Shown in pieces: positions 35,230 to 43,371 of a stretch of 64,000 nucleotides of DNA (positions within the stretch are counted from its first letter, which is position 1; every line of letters begins with the position of its first letter). The notes beneath the pieces are model-generated. The model saw only the letters and a list, made by a program, of their open reading frames with translations, was not told the DNA's origin and searched no databases. The DNA is taken from NCBI RefSeq assembly GCF_003946395.1, contig NZ_RHNZ01000015.1, positions 1 through 64,000 on the forward strand, written 5' to 3'. This DNA comes from Levilactobacillus fuyuanensis (GTDB taxonomy: Bacteria; Bacillota; Bacilli; Lactobacillales; Lactobacillaceae). Made by a program: the position numbers and the translations under genes.

Positions 35230-35319
35230 AGACAAAAACAAAACCACTACCAGGGAATGGTAGTGGTCGGCATAAGAGAGAAAGAGAATTGATTAGAAGG
35301 TAATTATTAATACCTTACG
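35230..35319 (-). ncRNA. candidate CcpA-controlled small RNA
   Basis: About 90 nt on the minus strand. It starts just after TTGACA-17-TATATT, folds a 5' hairpin (AAGGTA/TACCTT), exposes a C/U-only stretch (TTCTCTTTCTCTCTT) able to pair with ribosome sites, and ends in ACCACTACCA/TGGTAGTGGT plus TTTTGTTTTT. No frame is evident. A perfect cre covers the promoter. Confidence 0.6.
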
Positions 35320-35325
35320 AGTTAT

Positions 35326-35354
35326 AATATACCGTTCTTTGTAAGCGCTGTCAA
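35326..35354 (-). promoter_or_regulatory. promoter with perfect cre (CcpA) site
   Basis: Minus strand -35 TTGACA (35354-35349), 17 bases, -10 TATATT (35331-35326). The palindrome TGTAAGCGCTGTCA (35340-35353) matches the catabolite-response element at every fixed position and overlaps the -35 and spacer, a position that represses. Otherwise 35355-35531 holds nothing recognised. Confidence 0.68.
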
Positions 35355-35531
35355 TGCTTTTCGTGAAATAATTATTGGATTTGATGATTGTCCACGCTCA
35401 TTGCCACGTCCCGTCATCGTTTAAACGTTGGTGTGACAGCATTTACATTACCTTTACAAAAGATGGCAATTATTCAACAATTATTTTATTCTTTTGGAAA
35501 GCGTTTTCGTTTTAACGCAATTTCAGCTAAA

Positions 35532-36386
35532 TTAGCGGTTCTGTTGCGCGTATTCTCGCGGCGACAAGCCAAAATGTTTCTTGAATTCTCGACCAAAATG
35601 ACTGGCATCCGCATAGGCCAGCCGCTCGGCAACTTGCTTGACCTGCATCTTGGGTTGGCGTAAGAGCTTCTTTCCCACTTCCAACTTCAGGGTAATCAGA
35701 TAGCTTTGGGGCGACTCACCATAGTATTTCTTAAATAACTCCAGCGCATAGCTTTGACTAATATTGTACCGCCGTGCCACCGCCGCAATGGAAATATGCG
35801 TTGGGTGCTCGCCATAATAGATCTGATTGTCCACCTGTTGTTTCAAGTCACTAGCCAGCTTTGTACACAACAGAAACTGATCGGGATTCGTCTCGTCAAA
35901 GCTGAATTGCGCTTGCGTCTGCACGGCTTCCAAAAGAATCATGATCAATTTGATCGTATTCATCTCAATATTCAGCTTGTCCGTCAGGCCATACTTGGTT
36001 GAAAAAAGCGTGATCAGCTCCGTCGTGCAGGCCTTCAGATCCGCGTAGACCGCCCAATCCGGACGGACGATTTGATTGGCATACTCCCGCGTCAGCATGT
36101 ATTTAAAGGATGGATCGTCCAAATTAAAGTGAATAGCAAAGTAGTCGAGTGGCTGGTCCCCTACCACAAAATTATTGTGCCGAATACCCGGCGGAATAAT
36201 AATGAACTCGCCGGCATGGGTCACTAGCTCGCCAATCTCAGAGGTGGTCCGCTGCGTCCCGGAGACAATATACATGAGCTCAAAGGCCAAGTGAGCTTCT
36301 GGCTTCCAGTGCCAGCCCGGCGGCACGGTCTCCATGTGCCCACCGAACAATGTGAATTGCGTATTGATCAGTGGCAGTCGTTTCAT
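35532..36386 (-). CDS. AraC-family transcriptional regulator
   Basis: 284 residues: an N-terminal cupin-like ligand domain (about 15-100, with IIIPPGIRHNN) and a C-terminal pair of helix-turn-helix motifs (about 185-280, ending HFGREFKKHFGLSPREYAQ). It is the fourth and last gene of a minus-strand cluster with oxidoreductase, VOC and UPF0303 genes, 12 bases after the UPF0303 stop. It probably activates that cluster in response to its substrate; the ligand is unknown. Confidence 0.92.
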   Translation of the reverse strand: MKRLPLINTQFTLFGGHMETVPPGWHWKPEAHLAFELMYIVSGTQRTTSEIGELVTHAGEFIIIPPGIRHNNFVVGDQPLDYFAIHFNLDDPSFKYMLTREYANQIVRPDWAVYADLKACTTELITLFSTKYGLTDKLNIEMNTIKLIMILLEAVQTQAQFSFDETNPDQFLLCTKLASDLKQQVDNQIYYGEHPTHISIAAVARRYNISQSYALELFKKYYGESPQSYLITLKLEVGKKLLRQPKMQVKQVAERLAYADASHFGREFKKHFGLSPREYAQQNR

Positions 36387-36398
36387 GCCAATTCCCTT

Positions 36399-36869
36399 CT
36401 AACTTTCCTGATGAAAAAATGCGTGCAGCTCATCGACAATCAACTGGTGGTCCTCCTCTGAAGCCAGTCCCGAGACAGCAATACTACCCACGAGACCGGT
36501 GCCCTTGATGACAACGGGAAAGCCACCACCCGCAGCCGCATAGTGGCGAGCATCGAGTGCGGCGGCTTCCTCTAACGTTTGGCCCCGCGCAGCCATTTCC
36601 AATTGCTTATGCAGGCTACTGGTACCGTACTCGTAAACCGTGTTGATCTTGCGCTGTAGCCACTTATCGTTATCGATTGCCGTTCCCGGCATGGCAGCGT
36701 GGAACAACTGTTGGCGATTACGCGTGATGTCAATGGTCACGGCCGCCTGACGCTCTCTGGCCAAGGCTACCAGCTGCTGACCGATTTGGAGAGCCGTTTC
36801 GTTGCTAAACTGCGTAAACTGTAAGTCCGTTTCCTCAGCCTGGACTTCGGCCATCGTTGGCATTTTCAT
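36399..36869 (-). CDS. UPF0303 (DUF336-type) family protein
   Basis: 156 residues. The pattern LQFTQFSNETALQIGQQLV, IDITRNRQQLFHAAMPGT and AAGGGFPVVIKGTGLVGSIAVSG is that of UPF0303, related to the GlcG/HbpS-type heme_degr fold. The biochemical role is not known. The start overlaps the VOC stop (TAATG), so translation is coupled. Association with sugar-type dehydrogenases is frequent for this family. Confidence 0.88.
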   Translation of the reverse strand: MKMPTMAEVQAEETDLQFTQFSNETALQIGQQLVALARERQAAVTIDITRNRQQLFHAAMPGTAIDNDKWLQRKINTVYEYGTSSLHKQLEMAARGQTLEEAAALDARHYAAAGGGFPVVIKGTGLVGSIAVSGLASEEDHQLIVDELHAFFHQES

Positions 36870-37291
36870 TAGTTGCGCCCCACTAATTGGAAAGAGTTTG
36901 GTGAGTATTGCATAAACTCAATCTGGTTGCCATCGGGATCGGCTGACCAGAGTTGATAAGACTTATCCGGTCCGAATTTGATTTCACTATTAACTGGGAG
37001 TCCTTTCGCCAGTAGCTCACGCTTGGTTGCCTCGATATCAGGGACTTCCAAACTGAGGTGGAGGTACCCACAGAGATCGTAACCGTGCGTGGCCTTAGGG
37101 AGCTGATCGTTGTCGTAGAACAACTCAAGAAATTGACCTGGTTGAATTTCCAAGTACTTAATCCACGGCCGCCCCTGCTCGTCTGGCAGTTCAAACTTGT
37201 CAGTAAAACCCAGTCCGTTGCAGTAAAAATCAACTGCGGCGGCCATATCCGTTACTTTGAATGACGCGTGTGCGATACGACTAATTTCCAT
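36869..37291 (-). CDS. VOC-family (glyoxalase/dioxygenase fold) protein
   Basis: 140 residues with the two beta-alpha-beta-beta-beta modules of the VOC superfamily. Metal-ligand candidates are His8 (RIAHASFKV), Glu56 (FLELFYD), His78 (YLHLSLEV) and Glu125 (QIEFMQYS), a full set. It may be a lyase, isomerase or fosfomycin-type enzyme; cluster context suggests carbon metabolism. Ribosome site AAGGAAG. Confidence 0.88.
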   Translation of the reverse strand: MEISRIAHASFKVTDMAAAVDFYCNGLGFTDKFELPDEQGRPWIKYLEIQPGQFLELFYDNDQLPKATHGYDLCGYLHLSLEVPDIEATKRELLAKGLPVNSEIKFGPDKSYQLWSADPDGNQIEFMQYSPNSFQLVGRN

Positions 37292-37307
37292 AATGATAAC
37301 TTCCTTT

Positions 37308-38444
37308 CTAGAATGCTAAGGCACTTTCCTCGGTCGGCCCCCAGAAACCATTATCCAGATAACCCGTTGGTAAAGGCTGTGGCCGGTCAAACGTAGATTG
37401 CAGGTGGTAAACCGTCTCCGTCTCGGCGCTCTGATACATGCCGTGAATCAACTCAAAGACGTGATAGGCCATCTCCATGCTGGCGCGGTGCGGCCGATTC
37501 TGCTGGATGGCCCACGCCATGTCGGCAACACCCAAGCCCCGTGAATTTTCCAAAAAACCATGGGTGAACGGAAACTTAACGGGATCGTTCAGTTGTTTGG
37601 TCAGGTAGTTGGGCGAATCAAAGTTATTGGGGTCGCCCATCTTTAAAATCCCATCGGACCCAAACAGCGTGATCTGGGGCTCCTCGTTTAAAATATTCTC
37701 GGAGTTAAAGTGAACCGTTGCCAGCACACCATTCTGATAGGCTACGGTCGCCGTCAAGATATTACCGGCCTCGACCGTTGACTTTTCGCCAAACCATGGC
37801 TTGTCGGTTCGTTGCCCAACCCGCTCCGGTTGATAACGCCGGCCAAAGGCACTCACGCTCTTGGCTGGGCCCAGAATGCTGGCCAACGCCGTAAGGTAAT
37901 AACACCCTGTGTCAAACGGCAGCGTGCCCCCGCGCTGATTCATGTGGGGGAAAATATCGGCATAAACGCGAAAGTTCCGGTTCAACGAGACAACGACTGA
38001 CAGCGGATCACCAATCAAGCCGTGATCCACAATGTACCGAGCCGTCTGAATCCCGCCGCCCAGGAAGGTGTCCGGCGCCACACCCAGTCGTAAATTCTTC
38101 GACCGTGCTAACTCACAGAGTTCCTGACCGTCCGCCAACTCGACCGCAATCATTTTCTCCGAAAAGACATGTTTGCCGTGTTCCAGGGCTTGTTTGATAA
38201 TACTGTAGTGGGCCTTGGGGGTCGTCAGGTTCACAATCAGTTGAATCGTCGGGTCCGCCAAGATATCCGCGTAGCTCATCGCCTTGATGTGATACTTCGC
38301 TGCCTTGGCTTGCATCTTCTCTGGATTCAGGTCCGAACAGGCAACCACATTGGTCACAGCGAATTTATCCTGGAGTGACTGCAGGTAAATATCGCTGATG
38401 ACCCCACACCCGACAACGGCGACGTTAATTTGTGAAATAGCCAT
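37308..38444 (-). CDS. Gfo/Idh/MocA-family oxidoreductase
   Basis: 378 residues: N-terminal Rossmann fold with VAVVGCGVISDIY (about 8-20) and the family motif EHGKHVFSEKMI (about 93-104, usually EKP; here EKM), then an alpha/beta substrate domain. It oxidises a sugar, inositol or related polyol with NAD(P). First gene of the four-gene cluster, with a perfect cre just upstream. The EKP-to-EKM change keeps the lysine. Confidence 0.9.
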   Translation of the reverse strand: MAISQINVAVVGCGVISDIYLQSLQDKFAVTNVVACSDLNPEKMQAKAAKYHIKAMSYADILADPTIQLIVNLTTPKAHYSIIKQALEHGKHVFSEKMIAVELADGQELCELARSKNLRLGVAPDTFLGGGIQTARYIVDHGLIGDPLSVVVSLNRNFRVYADIFPHMNQRGGTLPFDTGCYYLTALASILGPAKSVSAFGRRYQPERVGQRTDKPWFGEKSTVEAGNILTATVAYQNGVLATVHFNSENILNEEPQITLFGSDGILKMGDPNNFDSPNYLTKQLNDPVKFPFTHGFLENSRGLGVADMAWAIQQNRPHRASMEMAYHVFELIHGMYQSAETETVYHLQSTFDRPQPLPTGYLDNGFWGPTEESALAF

Positions 38445-38479
38445 TTAATCCCACCTCTCAATTTTTCTAATTCTGCGTA

Positions 38480-38493
38480 TGTAACCGATTACA
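38480..38493 (-). promoter_or_regulatory. cre (CcpA) or LacI-type operator before the oxidoreductase cluster
   Basis: TGTAACCGATTACA is palindromic and fits the cre consensus throughout. It lies about 35 bases before the ATG and just after a TATGAT -10 on the minus strand, where bound CcpA would block elongation. Confidence 0.65.
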
Positions 38494-38667
38494 TTTAAAT
38501 CATAACAAGTTTTTCGGAATTAAACAGGGGGTAATTCTGATAAAAGTAGCCTAAATTCACACTGGGGTTGGGTGGAAGGATTGTTGCGAATTTTTTTGAT
38601 GATCGGATTGGAGAAGTAAGAGAACTTTGGTTAGTGTGGTTTCAATTTTTTATGTTGACTTAGTGAT

Positions 38668-38833
38668 CTGGACTGGTTCTTGCCTTGATATCCGGAAATA
38701 TGCGACCTTCGAAACGTGTTCAGTCGGGCAGGACCCTGCGCTTAACCCAGATAAGCACCGGCTCGGCTCTGCCAAGCAGGCACTTATCTACGTTAATGCT
38801 CAGGACCTACCGCCCGCCTTCACACTCTGGTCA
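38668..38833 (+). repeat. family C repeat, copy 1
   Basis: Shares TTGATATCCGGAAA, GGCAGG-CCCTGCGCTTA and AATGCTCAGGACCTA with the copy at 38926. Its inner hairpin is different in sequence (AGATAAG/CTTATCT) but keeps pairing. The 38494-39265 stretch holds these repeats and no gene. Confidence 0.75.
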
Positions 38834-38834
38834 A

Positions 38835-38893
38835 AACGAGTTCCGCAAGGCAGGTCCTTCCGCTTAGAAAGCTAAGGACTCCTGTCCGGCATA
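38835..38893 (+). repeat. family C repeat, truncated copy
   Basis: Left-half fragment matching copy 2 over GCAAGGCAGGTCC, CGCTTAGAAA and GACTCCTGTCCGGCATA, then stops. Confidence 0.65.
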
Positions 38894-38925
38894 TCTTTTA
38901 ATTTTTGTGTTGGTTTAAAGAGTTA

Positions 38926-39089
38926 GACTGGCTCTCGCCTTGATATCCGGAAACTTGAGGCCTCTGAAACGCGTTCACCAAGGCAGGTCCCTGCGCTTAG
39001 AAAAATAAGAGACTCCTGTCCGGCATAGCCGAACAGAAGCCTCTTATTCCCCTAATGCTCAGGACCTAAGCGCCTTGGTTCTCGCTCTT
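38926..39089 (+). repeat. family C repeat, copy 2
   Basis: About 164 bp. Outer pairing CCAAGGC-GGTCC with GGACC-GCCTTGG. Inner hairpin AATAAGAG/CTCTTATT encloses CTGTCCGGC/GCCGAACAG. Confidence 0.8.
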
Positions 39090-39093
39090 ATAC

Positions 39094-39124
39094 AAAAAGA
39101 GCACCGTCGCTGCCGACCGTGCTC
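39094..39124 (-). terminator. terminator of tagH
   Basis: GAGCAC (39099-39104) pairs with GTGCTC (39119-39124), with ACGGT/GTC inside. Five T follow on the minus strand. It is about 140 bases past the tagH stop. Confidence 0.7.
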
Positions 39125-39265
39125 CGCCATTTAGTCTTCACCAAATGAGAGATAAACCTCTATTCAATTCATTGGGAAATTAAATAAAGGGGTAAATAAA
39201 TGGTAAGTTAAAGATACCATGAAAAATGAAAAAAATCTATCCATTTTATCATAGTTTTCTAATTT

Positions 39266-40348
39266 TTATTTAGGATTCCCAGCATCCGTATCGTGGAGAA
39301 CCGTTTCTGGGTGAATCAGGTTGCCTGGGTGTTGCATGACATCCCCTACCGAGTGGCCGGAGACGTTGACGAGACACGTCAGCACGAAGACGATGGCCAC
39401 CGCAAACGTTAGGAGTCGCGTGCCCCAGCCCATCTTTTCACTGATCACAGAACCGTAAAAGTCCTTCTTGACCTTGGCCGCAACGTTGGTGGCGTTTGGT
39501 TCCGCCGCTTGTAGTTCGTCCGTGACCTGCTTCTGGTAGGCATCAATATCAAAGGACTTTTGGTTTTCCTTCATTTGACGTTGGAAATGCTTCTTTTCCT
39601 TCTTCGTTTGGCCCTTGAACCACTTGGTGAATGCACGGTAATTCTTAACCACGTCAGCTGTGGCGCCAATTTCCTTCAACGTCCCATAGTGAATCCAAGC
39701 CACCCGGTCGCAAAGAATTTCAACTTGCTTCAAAGAGTGACTGACAAAGACGATGGTCTTGCCCTCATCCTTAAATTCAGCAATCTTGTCCACACACTTT
39801 TGATAGAAGGTATCGTCCCCAACGGACAAGGCTTCATCAATGATCAGGATGTCTGGGTTAACGTGCACGGCGATGGAGAAGCCCAACCGTGACTTCATCC
39901 CTGAAGAGTAACTCTTAACGGGTTGGTATAAGAAATCACCGATATCGGCGAAACCAACGATATCGTCCATCAAGGCATCGATTTCAGGATTCGTTAACCC
40001 TTGCATCAACGCCTTCAACCGGATATTTTCTAATCCCGTCAGGTTTCCACGGAGACCAGCACCAATGGCGATGATCGAGGTATCGCCACGAACATCAACG
40101 ACCCCAGTTGTTTGTGGGATGATCCCGGAGATGATGTTAGACAACGTGGACTTTCCAGACCCGTTGACCCCGATCAATCCCAAAGTTTCACCAGACTTGA
40201 CCTCCAGTGAAATGCCCATCAGTGACCAGAAGTGTGGTACCTTCGACCCTCTCAGGGAAAAGAACGACCGCAATTTTTCGGCTTGACTCTTGTAGAGGTC
40301 ATATTCTTTCGTGACATTTTGGACCTTAATTTTGTAAGAATTATCCAT
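39266..40348 (-). CDS. tagH: teichoic-acid ABC transporter ATP-binding protein
   Basis: 360 residues: an ABC domain with Walker A GVNGSGKS (60-67), signature YSSGMKSRL and Walker B ILIIDEAL, then a linker and a C-terminal membrane helix (about 315-336). TagH powers export of wall teichoic acid with the permease TagG. The gene starts after AGGAAG. No tagG lies next to it, which is unusual, because the two are normally adjacent; the partner must be encoded elsewhere. Confidence 0.92.
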   Translation of the reverse strand: MDNSYKIKVQNVTKEYDLYKSQAEKLRSFFSLRGSKVPHFWSLMGISLEVKSGETLGLIGVNGSGKSTLSNIISGIIPQTTGVVDVRGDTSIIAIGAGLRGNLTGLENIRLKALMQGLTNPEIDALMDDIVGFADIGDFLYQPVKSYSSGMKSRLGFSIAVHVNPDILIIDEALSVGDDTFYQKCVDKIAEFKDEGKTIVFVSHSLKQVEILCDRVAWIHYGTLKEIGATADVVKNYRAFTKWFKGQTKKEKKHFQRQMKENQKSFDIDAYQKQVTDELQAAEPNATNVAAKVKKDFYGSVISEKMGWGTRLLTFAVAIVFVLTCLVNVSGHSVGDVMQHPGNLIHPETVLHDTDAGNPK

Positions 40349-40566
40349 GAATTAAACTTCCTAACTCAGTTATTAACGTTTTCTAGTAAGGCTCGCTGTA
40401 AACTTGCGAGCTCAGTCTTGTGTATTATACCAAAAAACTAGTGTCTGTGGGTAATTTCTCGTTGGCCTTACAAATTTCTTATAGCCCATGGTTATCTATT
40501 CCACCTGCGACAAGGACAGCAGGCTAACTTGCCCGACACAATCAAAATTGGATTGGCCAAATGAAA

Positions 40567-40597
40567 AGAGTCGCGCATAAACCGCGACCCTCTCCTA
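40567..40597 (-). terminator. terminator of the glucosaminidase gene
   Basis: AGAGTCGCG (40567-40575) pairs with CGCGACCCTCT (one bulge), followed on the minus strand by TTTTCATTT. Confidence 0.75.
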
Positions 40598-40601
40598 ATT
40601 A

Positions 40602-42023
40602 TTATTGTAGTGCGTGGGCATCGACCCAATACTTGGTCTTATTGCCGCTGAACTGAATTCGATACCAGGTCGTCTTATAGGCTGTTTTAACGCCCTTTGA
40701 ATCCACCGTGACCTTAGTCCCCTTCTTGCTACCACTTGGCCACTTCGACGTTTTTTGGTCAAAGTGGGTCTTCTTAATGTGGTTGTAGAGGGTATATTTA
40801 CTGTATTTACTACTGAGCTTCTTGGTACCACTCAGCTTGGTATAAACCACATAATCATACTGGGGACTAGCCGCAGCTTCAGTCGAAGCAATCCAATATT
40901 TCTTAGTTCCGACCTTGATACGGTACCAAGTCGTCTTGTAACCGTCTTGTGTCCGCACCGCTTGGTTGTCTGCCGTGTATGATTTCGCCGTTAATTTTTT
41001 GAGGGACCCCATCGCCTTAGCGAGGTAAGGTGAATTGAAGACGTGGTTATAGTAACTGCCACTCATCCCACTATTCACTTTGACCGTTGCCAAACCTTTA
41101 GTATACTTCACAGTCGGCAACGTTAGTCCCTCTGTGTAGAGCCAGTACTTTTTGGCGGTACTCTTGCTGGCGAAACGAACCCGGTACCACGTCGTCTTCT
41201 TACCCGACTTCGGATCGGTCTTCACCGCCCGCATATCCAAGTAAGCCTGTTGACCCGTGTAATCATTTAACTTGTTCCACGATGTCTTGGTAATGTCAGC
41301 ACGCGTGCCCTTTACATGATTGTACAGCACGTACTTTGTATGTTTGCTGCTCAATCGCGCGGTTTGGTTTCCACTAGCACCATAGTATTTGGCCTTGGCG
41401 TAAGTGACTACAGGCGTCGTTGGCTTTGTCGTACTGGATCCCGAATCACCGGAACTGCCAGTGTTCCCATCTAACAGCGTATCCAAACTATATTGGCCAA
41501 TAATCTTGATCAAGCTGGCACCATACGTCTGTGATGTCGCGTAAACACCAGTCAGCGCATTAGCCGCAGCTGCATACGTTGACGCATTCTCACGCCAAGT
41601 ACCACTGTAAATTGTTGGATTATAGCTGGTTCCATTCCGCAAAAGCTGGGCATTATCGGTCATCGATGCCTTGGCGCTTGGATATTTACGAAAGTTAGCC
41701 TTCGTGTAATACATTTGACCATTGGCATCATACTCGGCCGTCTTCATACTAACGGATTGTCCGTTATAGCTTCCTTTAACGCCAAAATAGTTATTGGCTT
41801 GGGTCGTTAAGTCACTGGTCCCCCAGGCGCTCTCTAAGGCCGCCTGAGCCATCATGACGGACGGGTAGAGTTTGTATTGGTTAGCTACAGACACTACTGG
41901 ACTCTTCAACTGGGTGATAAAACCTTGAGGATCTGTGGTCGCCGCATGACCTGTGCCCCCAATGCTACTCAAGCTCACACCCACCACGAGTGCGGCCAAT
42001 AGCCATTTCTTAGTTCGCTTCAT
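40602..42023 (-). CDS. secreted GH73 N-acetylglucosaminidase with SH3/GW-type repeats
   Basis: 473 residues: signal peptide (about 1-27), GH73 muramidase-like glucosaminidase domain (about 33-185) with catalytic Glu64 (AALESAWGTS) and YFGVKG, a Gly/Ser/Thr linker, and three C-terminal GW/SH3_8-like repeats ending around YWLYTEG, KYWIAS and KYWVDAHAL, which bind the wall. It cuts the glycan backbone of peptidoglycan during growth or separation. The ATG follows AAGGGGG with a rather long gap. Confidence 0.93.
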   Translation of the reverse strand: MKRTKKWLLAALVVGVSLSSIGGTGHAATTDPQGFITQLKSPVVSVANQYKLYPSVMMAQAALESAWGTSDLTTQANNYFGVKGSYNGQSVSMKTAEYDANGQMYYTKANFRKYPSAKASMTDNAQLLRNGTSYNPTIYSGTWRENASTYAAAANALTGVYATSQTYGASLIKIIGQYSLDTLLDGNTGSSGDSGSSTTKPTTPVVTYAKAKYYGASGNQTARLSSKHTKYVLYNHVKGTRADITKTSWNKLNDYTGQQAYLDMRAVKTDPKSGKKTTWYRVRFASKSTAKKYWLYTEGLTLPTVKYTKGLATVKVNSGMSGSYYNHVFNSPYLAKAMGSLKKLTAKSYTADNQAVRTQDGYKTTWYRIKVGTKKYWIASTEAAASPQYDYVVYTKLSGTKKLSSKYSKYTLYNHIKKTHFDQKTSKWPSGSKKGTKVTVDSKGVKTAYKTTWYRIQFSGNKTKYWVDAHALQ

Positions 42024-42126
42024 CTTACCAATTTCCCCCTTAAAATCGCTTCCAAGTTAAGAATAACATAACTTGTGGAGGTGCTTAAAGAAAAATTGAT
42101 AAGATTTAAGTGTAATTCCAAGTTGG

Positions 42127-42849
42127 TTAGTGCAGTTGACTGGCAGCCGCTTCATCCAAAATCACGTGAACGTTTGGATGCGTCTGCAAGTAACTGGCTG
42201 GAACGTCGGGCGTCACAGGGCCTTGAATCATGGCAGCAACTGCGGCAGCCTTGGCTTCACCGTAGGCTACAATCAGAATTTGCTTAGCCTGTAAAATGGA
42301 GCCAATACCCATAGAATAGGCGTAACGCGGCACCTCGTCAGCATCATCGAAGAATCGCGCATTTGCAGCAATCGTTGAGGACGTCAGCGCGACCTTGTGT
42401 GTCGTTGACTTAGGATAAGTCCCCGGTTCGTTGAACCCGATGTGGCCGTTCTGACCCAGGCCGAGTAATTGTAAGTCAATTGGATTTTCTGCAATGATTT
42501 GATCGTATTCGTGCGTTGCTGCCGTTGCGTCCAGATTAGACCCATCTGGTACATAAGAATTGGCAAACGGCTTCTGGTTAAACAAATGATGTTGCATGAA
42601 GTAATGGTAGCTTTGCGGATGGTCCGCATTCAAGCCCACGTATTCGTCAAGATTGACGGACGTTAACTGGCTGAAGTCCAGATCACTCGCCACGAGTTGT
42701 TCATAGATTGTTACGGGCGTACTCCCAGTTGCCAGGCCTAAAACCTTGGCCCCGTTAGTAATGGCTTGTTGGAATACATTAAAACCAGCCTGACCCCCGG
42801 CCAATTTGTCACTGACGATTTGGACATTCATGTTTGTTAATTGCTTCAT
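42127..42849 (-). CDS. nagB: glucosamine-6-phosphate deaminase
   Basis: 240 residues. It converts glucosamine-6-phosphate to fructose-6-phosphate and ammonia, the catabolic reverse of GlmS. Motifs: [13 protein letters not shown] (about 38-50), VNLDEYVGL with catalytic Asp, and [14 protein letters not shown] with catalytic His. The ATG at 42849 follows GGAGAGGGAGA; the longer frame to 42885 would start inside the promoter. Its promoter is flanked by operator-like half-sites shared with glmS. Confidence 0.96.
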   Translation of the reverse strand: MKQLTNMNVQIVSDKLAGGQAGFNVFQQAITNGAKVLGLATGSTPVTIYEQLVASDLDFSQLTSVNLDEYVGLNADHPQSYHYFMQHHLFNQKPFANSYVPDGSNLDATAATHEYDQIIAENPIDLQLLGLGQNGHIGFNEPGTYPKSTTHKVALTSSTIAANARFFDDADEVPRYAYSMGIGSILQAKQILIVAYGEAKAAAVAAMIQGPVTPDVPASYLQTHPNVHVILDEAAASQLH

Positions 42850-42872
42850 TTCATTCAGTCTCCCTCTCCTAA

Positions 42873-42913
42873 TGGTATAGTCCAATTATAAATGCTCTAT
42901 ACCAATCTTTCAA
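42873..42913 (-). promoter_or_regulatory. nagB promoter with flanking operator half-sites
   Basis: Minus strand TTGAAA (42913-42908), 17 bases, TATAAT (42890-42885). TGGTATAG (42873-42880) and CTATACCA (42897-42904) are perfect inverted half-sites, one at the start point and one in the spacer. They resemble GntR-type NagR/YvoA operators. Confidence 0.6.
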
Positions 42914-43045
42914 GTAAAATGCTCATCTTTTCCAACTTTTTTTGAAAACTGACCGTAAATCTATGAAACATCCCATCATGTAATAACCTGGTAAACTACT
43001 ATCCATCCAACAATCTACGTCACTCATTCATCCACTCATCCAACA

Positions 43046-43080
43046 AAAAAGGATGTCCACTGCTCTTAACAGTGACCACC
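43046..43080 (-). terminator. terminator of the 41-residue gene
   Basis: Minus-strand TCACTG/CAGTGGA stem with further GG/CC pairs, followed by six T. It starts directly after the stop codon. Confidence 0.7.
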
Positions 43081-43206
43081 CTATTTCCGACGAACACCCC
43101 GTCGGTTGGCGCTTAACGCATTTTGTTGTTTTTTGAATTTATCAAACGTCGCATCTCGTTGCTTCTGGTTTTTATGAGCATCGACTCGTTTCGTATACTT
43201 CATCAT
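43081..43206 (-). CDS. small basic protein (41 aa)
   Basis: ATG ATG after GAGGTGAAA on the minus strand (43206). Very rich in Lys, Arg and Gln (MMKYTKRVDAHKNQKQRDA, ending NRRGVRRK), no hydrophobic segment. Possibly a nucleic-acid-binding or ribosome-associated peptide. It has its own ribosome site and terminator. No family recognised. Confidence 0.6.
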   Translation of the reverse strand: MMKYTKRVDAHKNQKQRDATFDKFKKQQNALSANRRGVRRK

Positions 43207-43309
43207 TTTCACCTCGTTTTCTCAAAGTTTTCATGAATGTACTATACAACGAAAGCCCGCATTACGCAAGAGAAATGCCCTTTAACCAGCTAGATTCATC
43301 CCCAAAAAA

Positions 43310-43344
43310 TAAAAAGAGGAACCCCACACCAGCAGGATTCCTCT
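43310..43344 (-). terminator. terminator of glmS
   Basis: AGAGGAA/TTCCTCT with an inner CC/GG, followed on the minus strand by TTTTTATTTT. Confidence 0.85.
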
Positions 43345-43371
43345 CGAAATATTTAAAATTTAATGGTCAAT

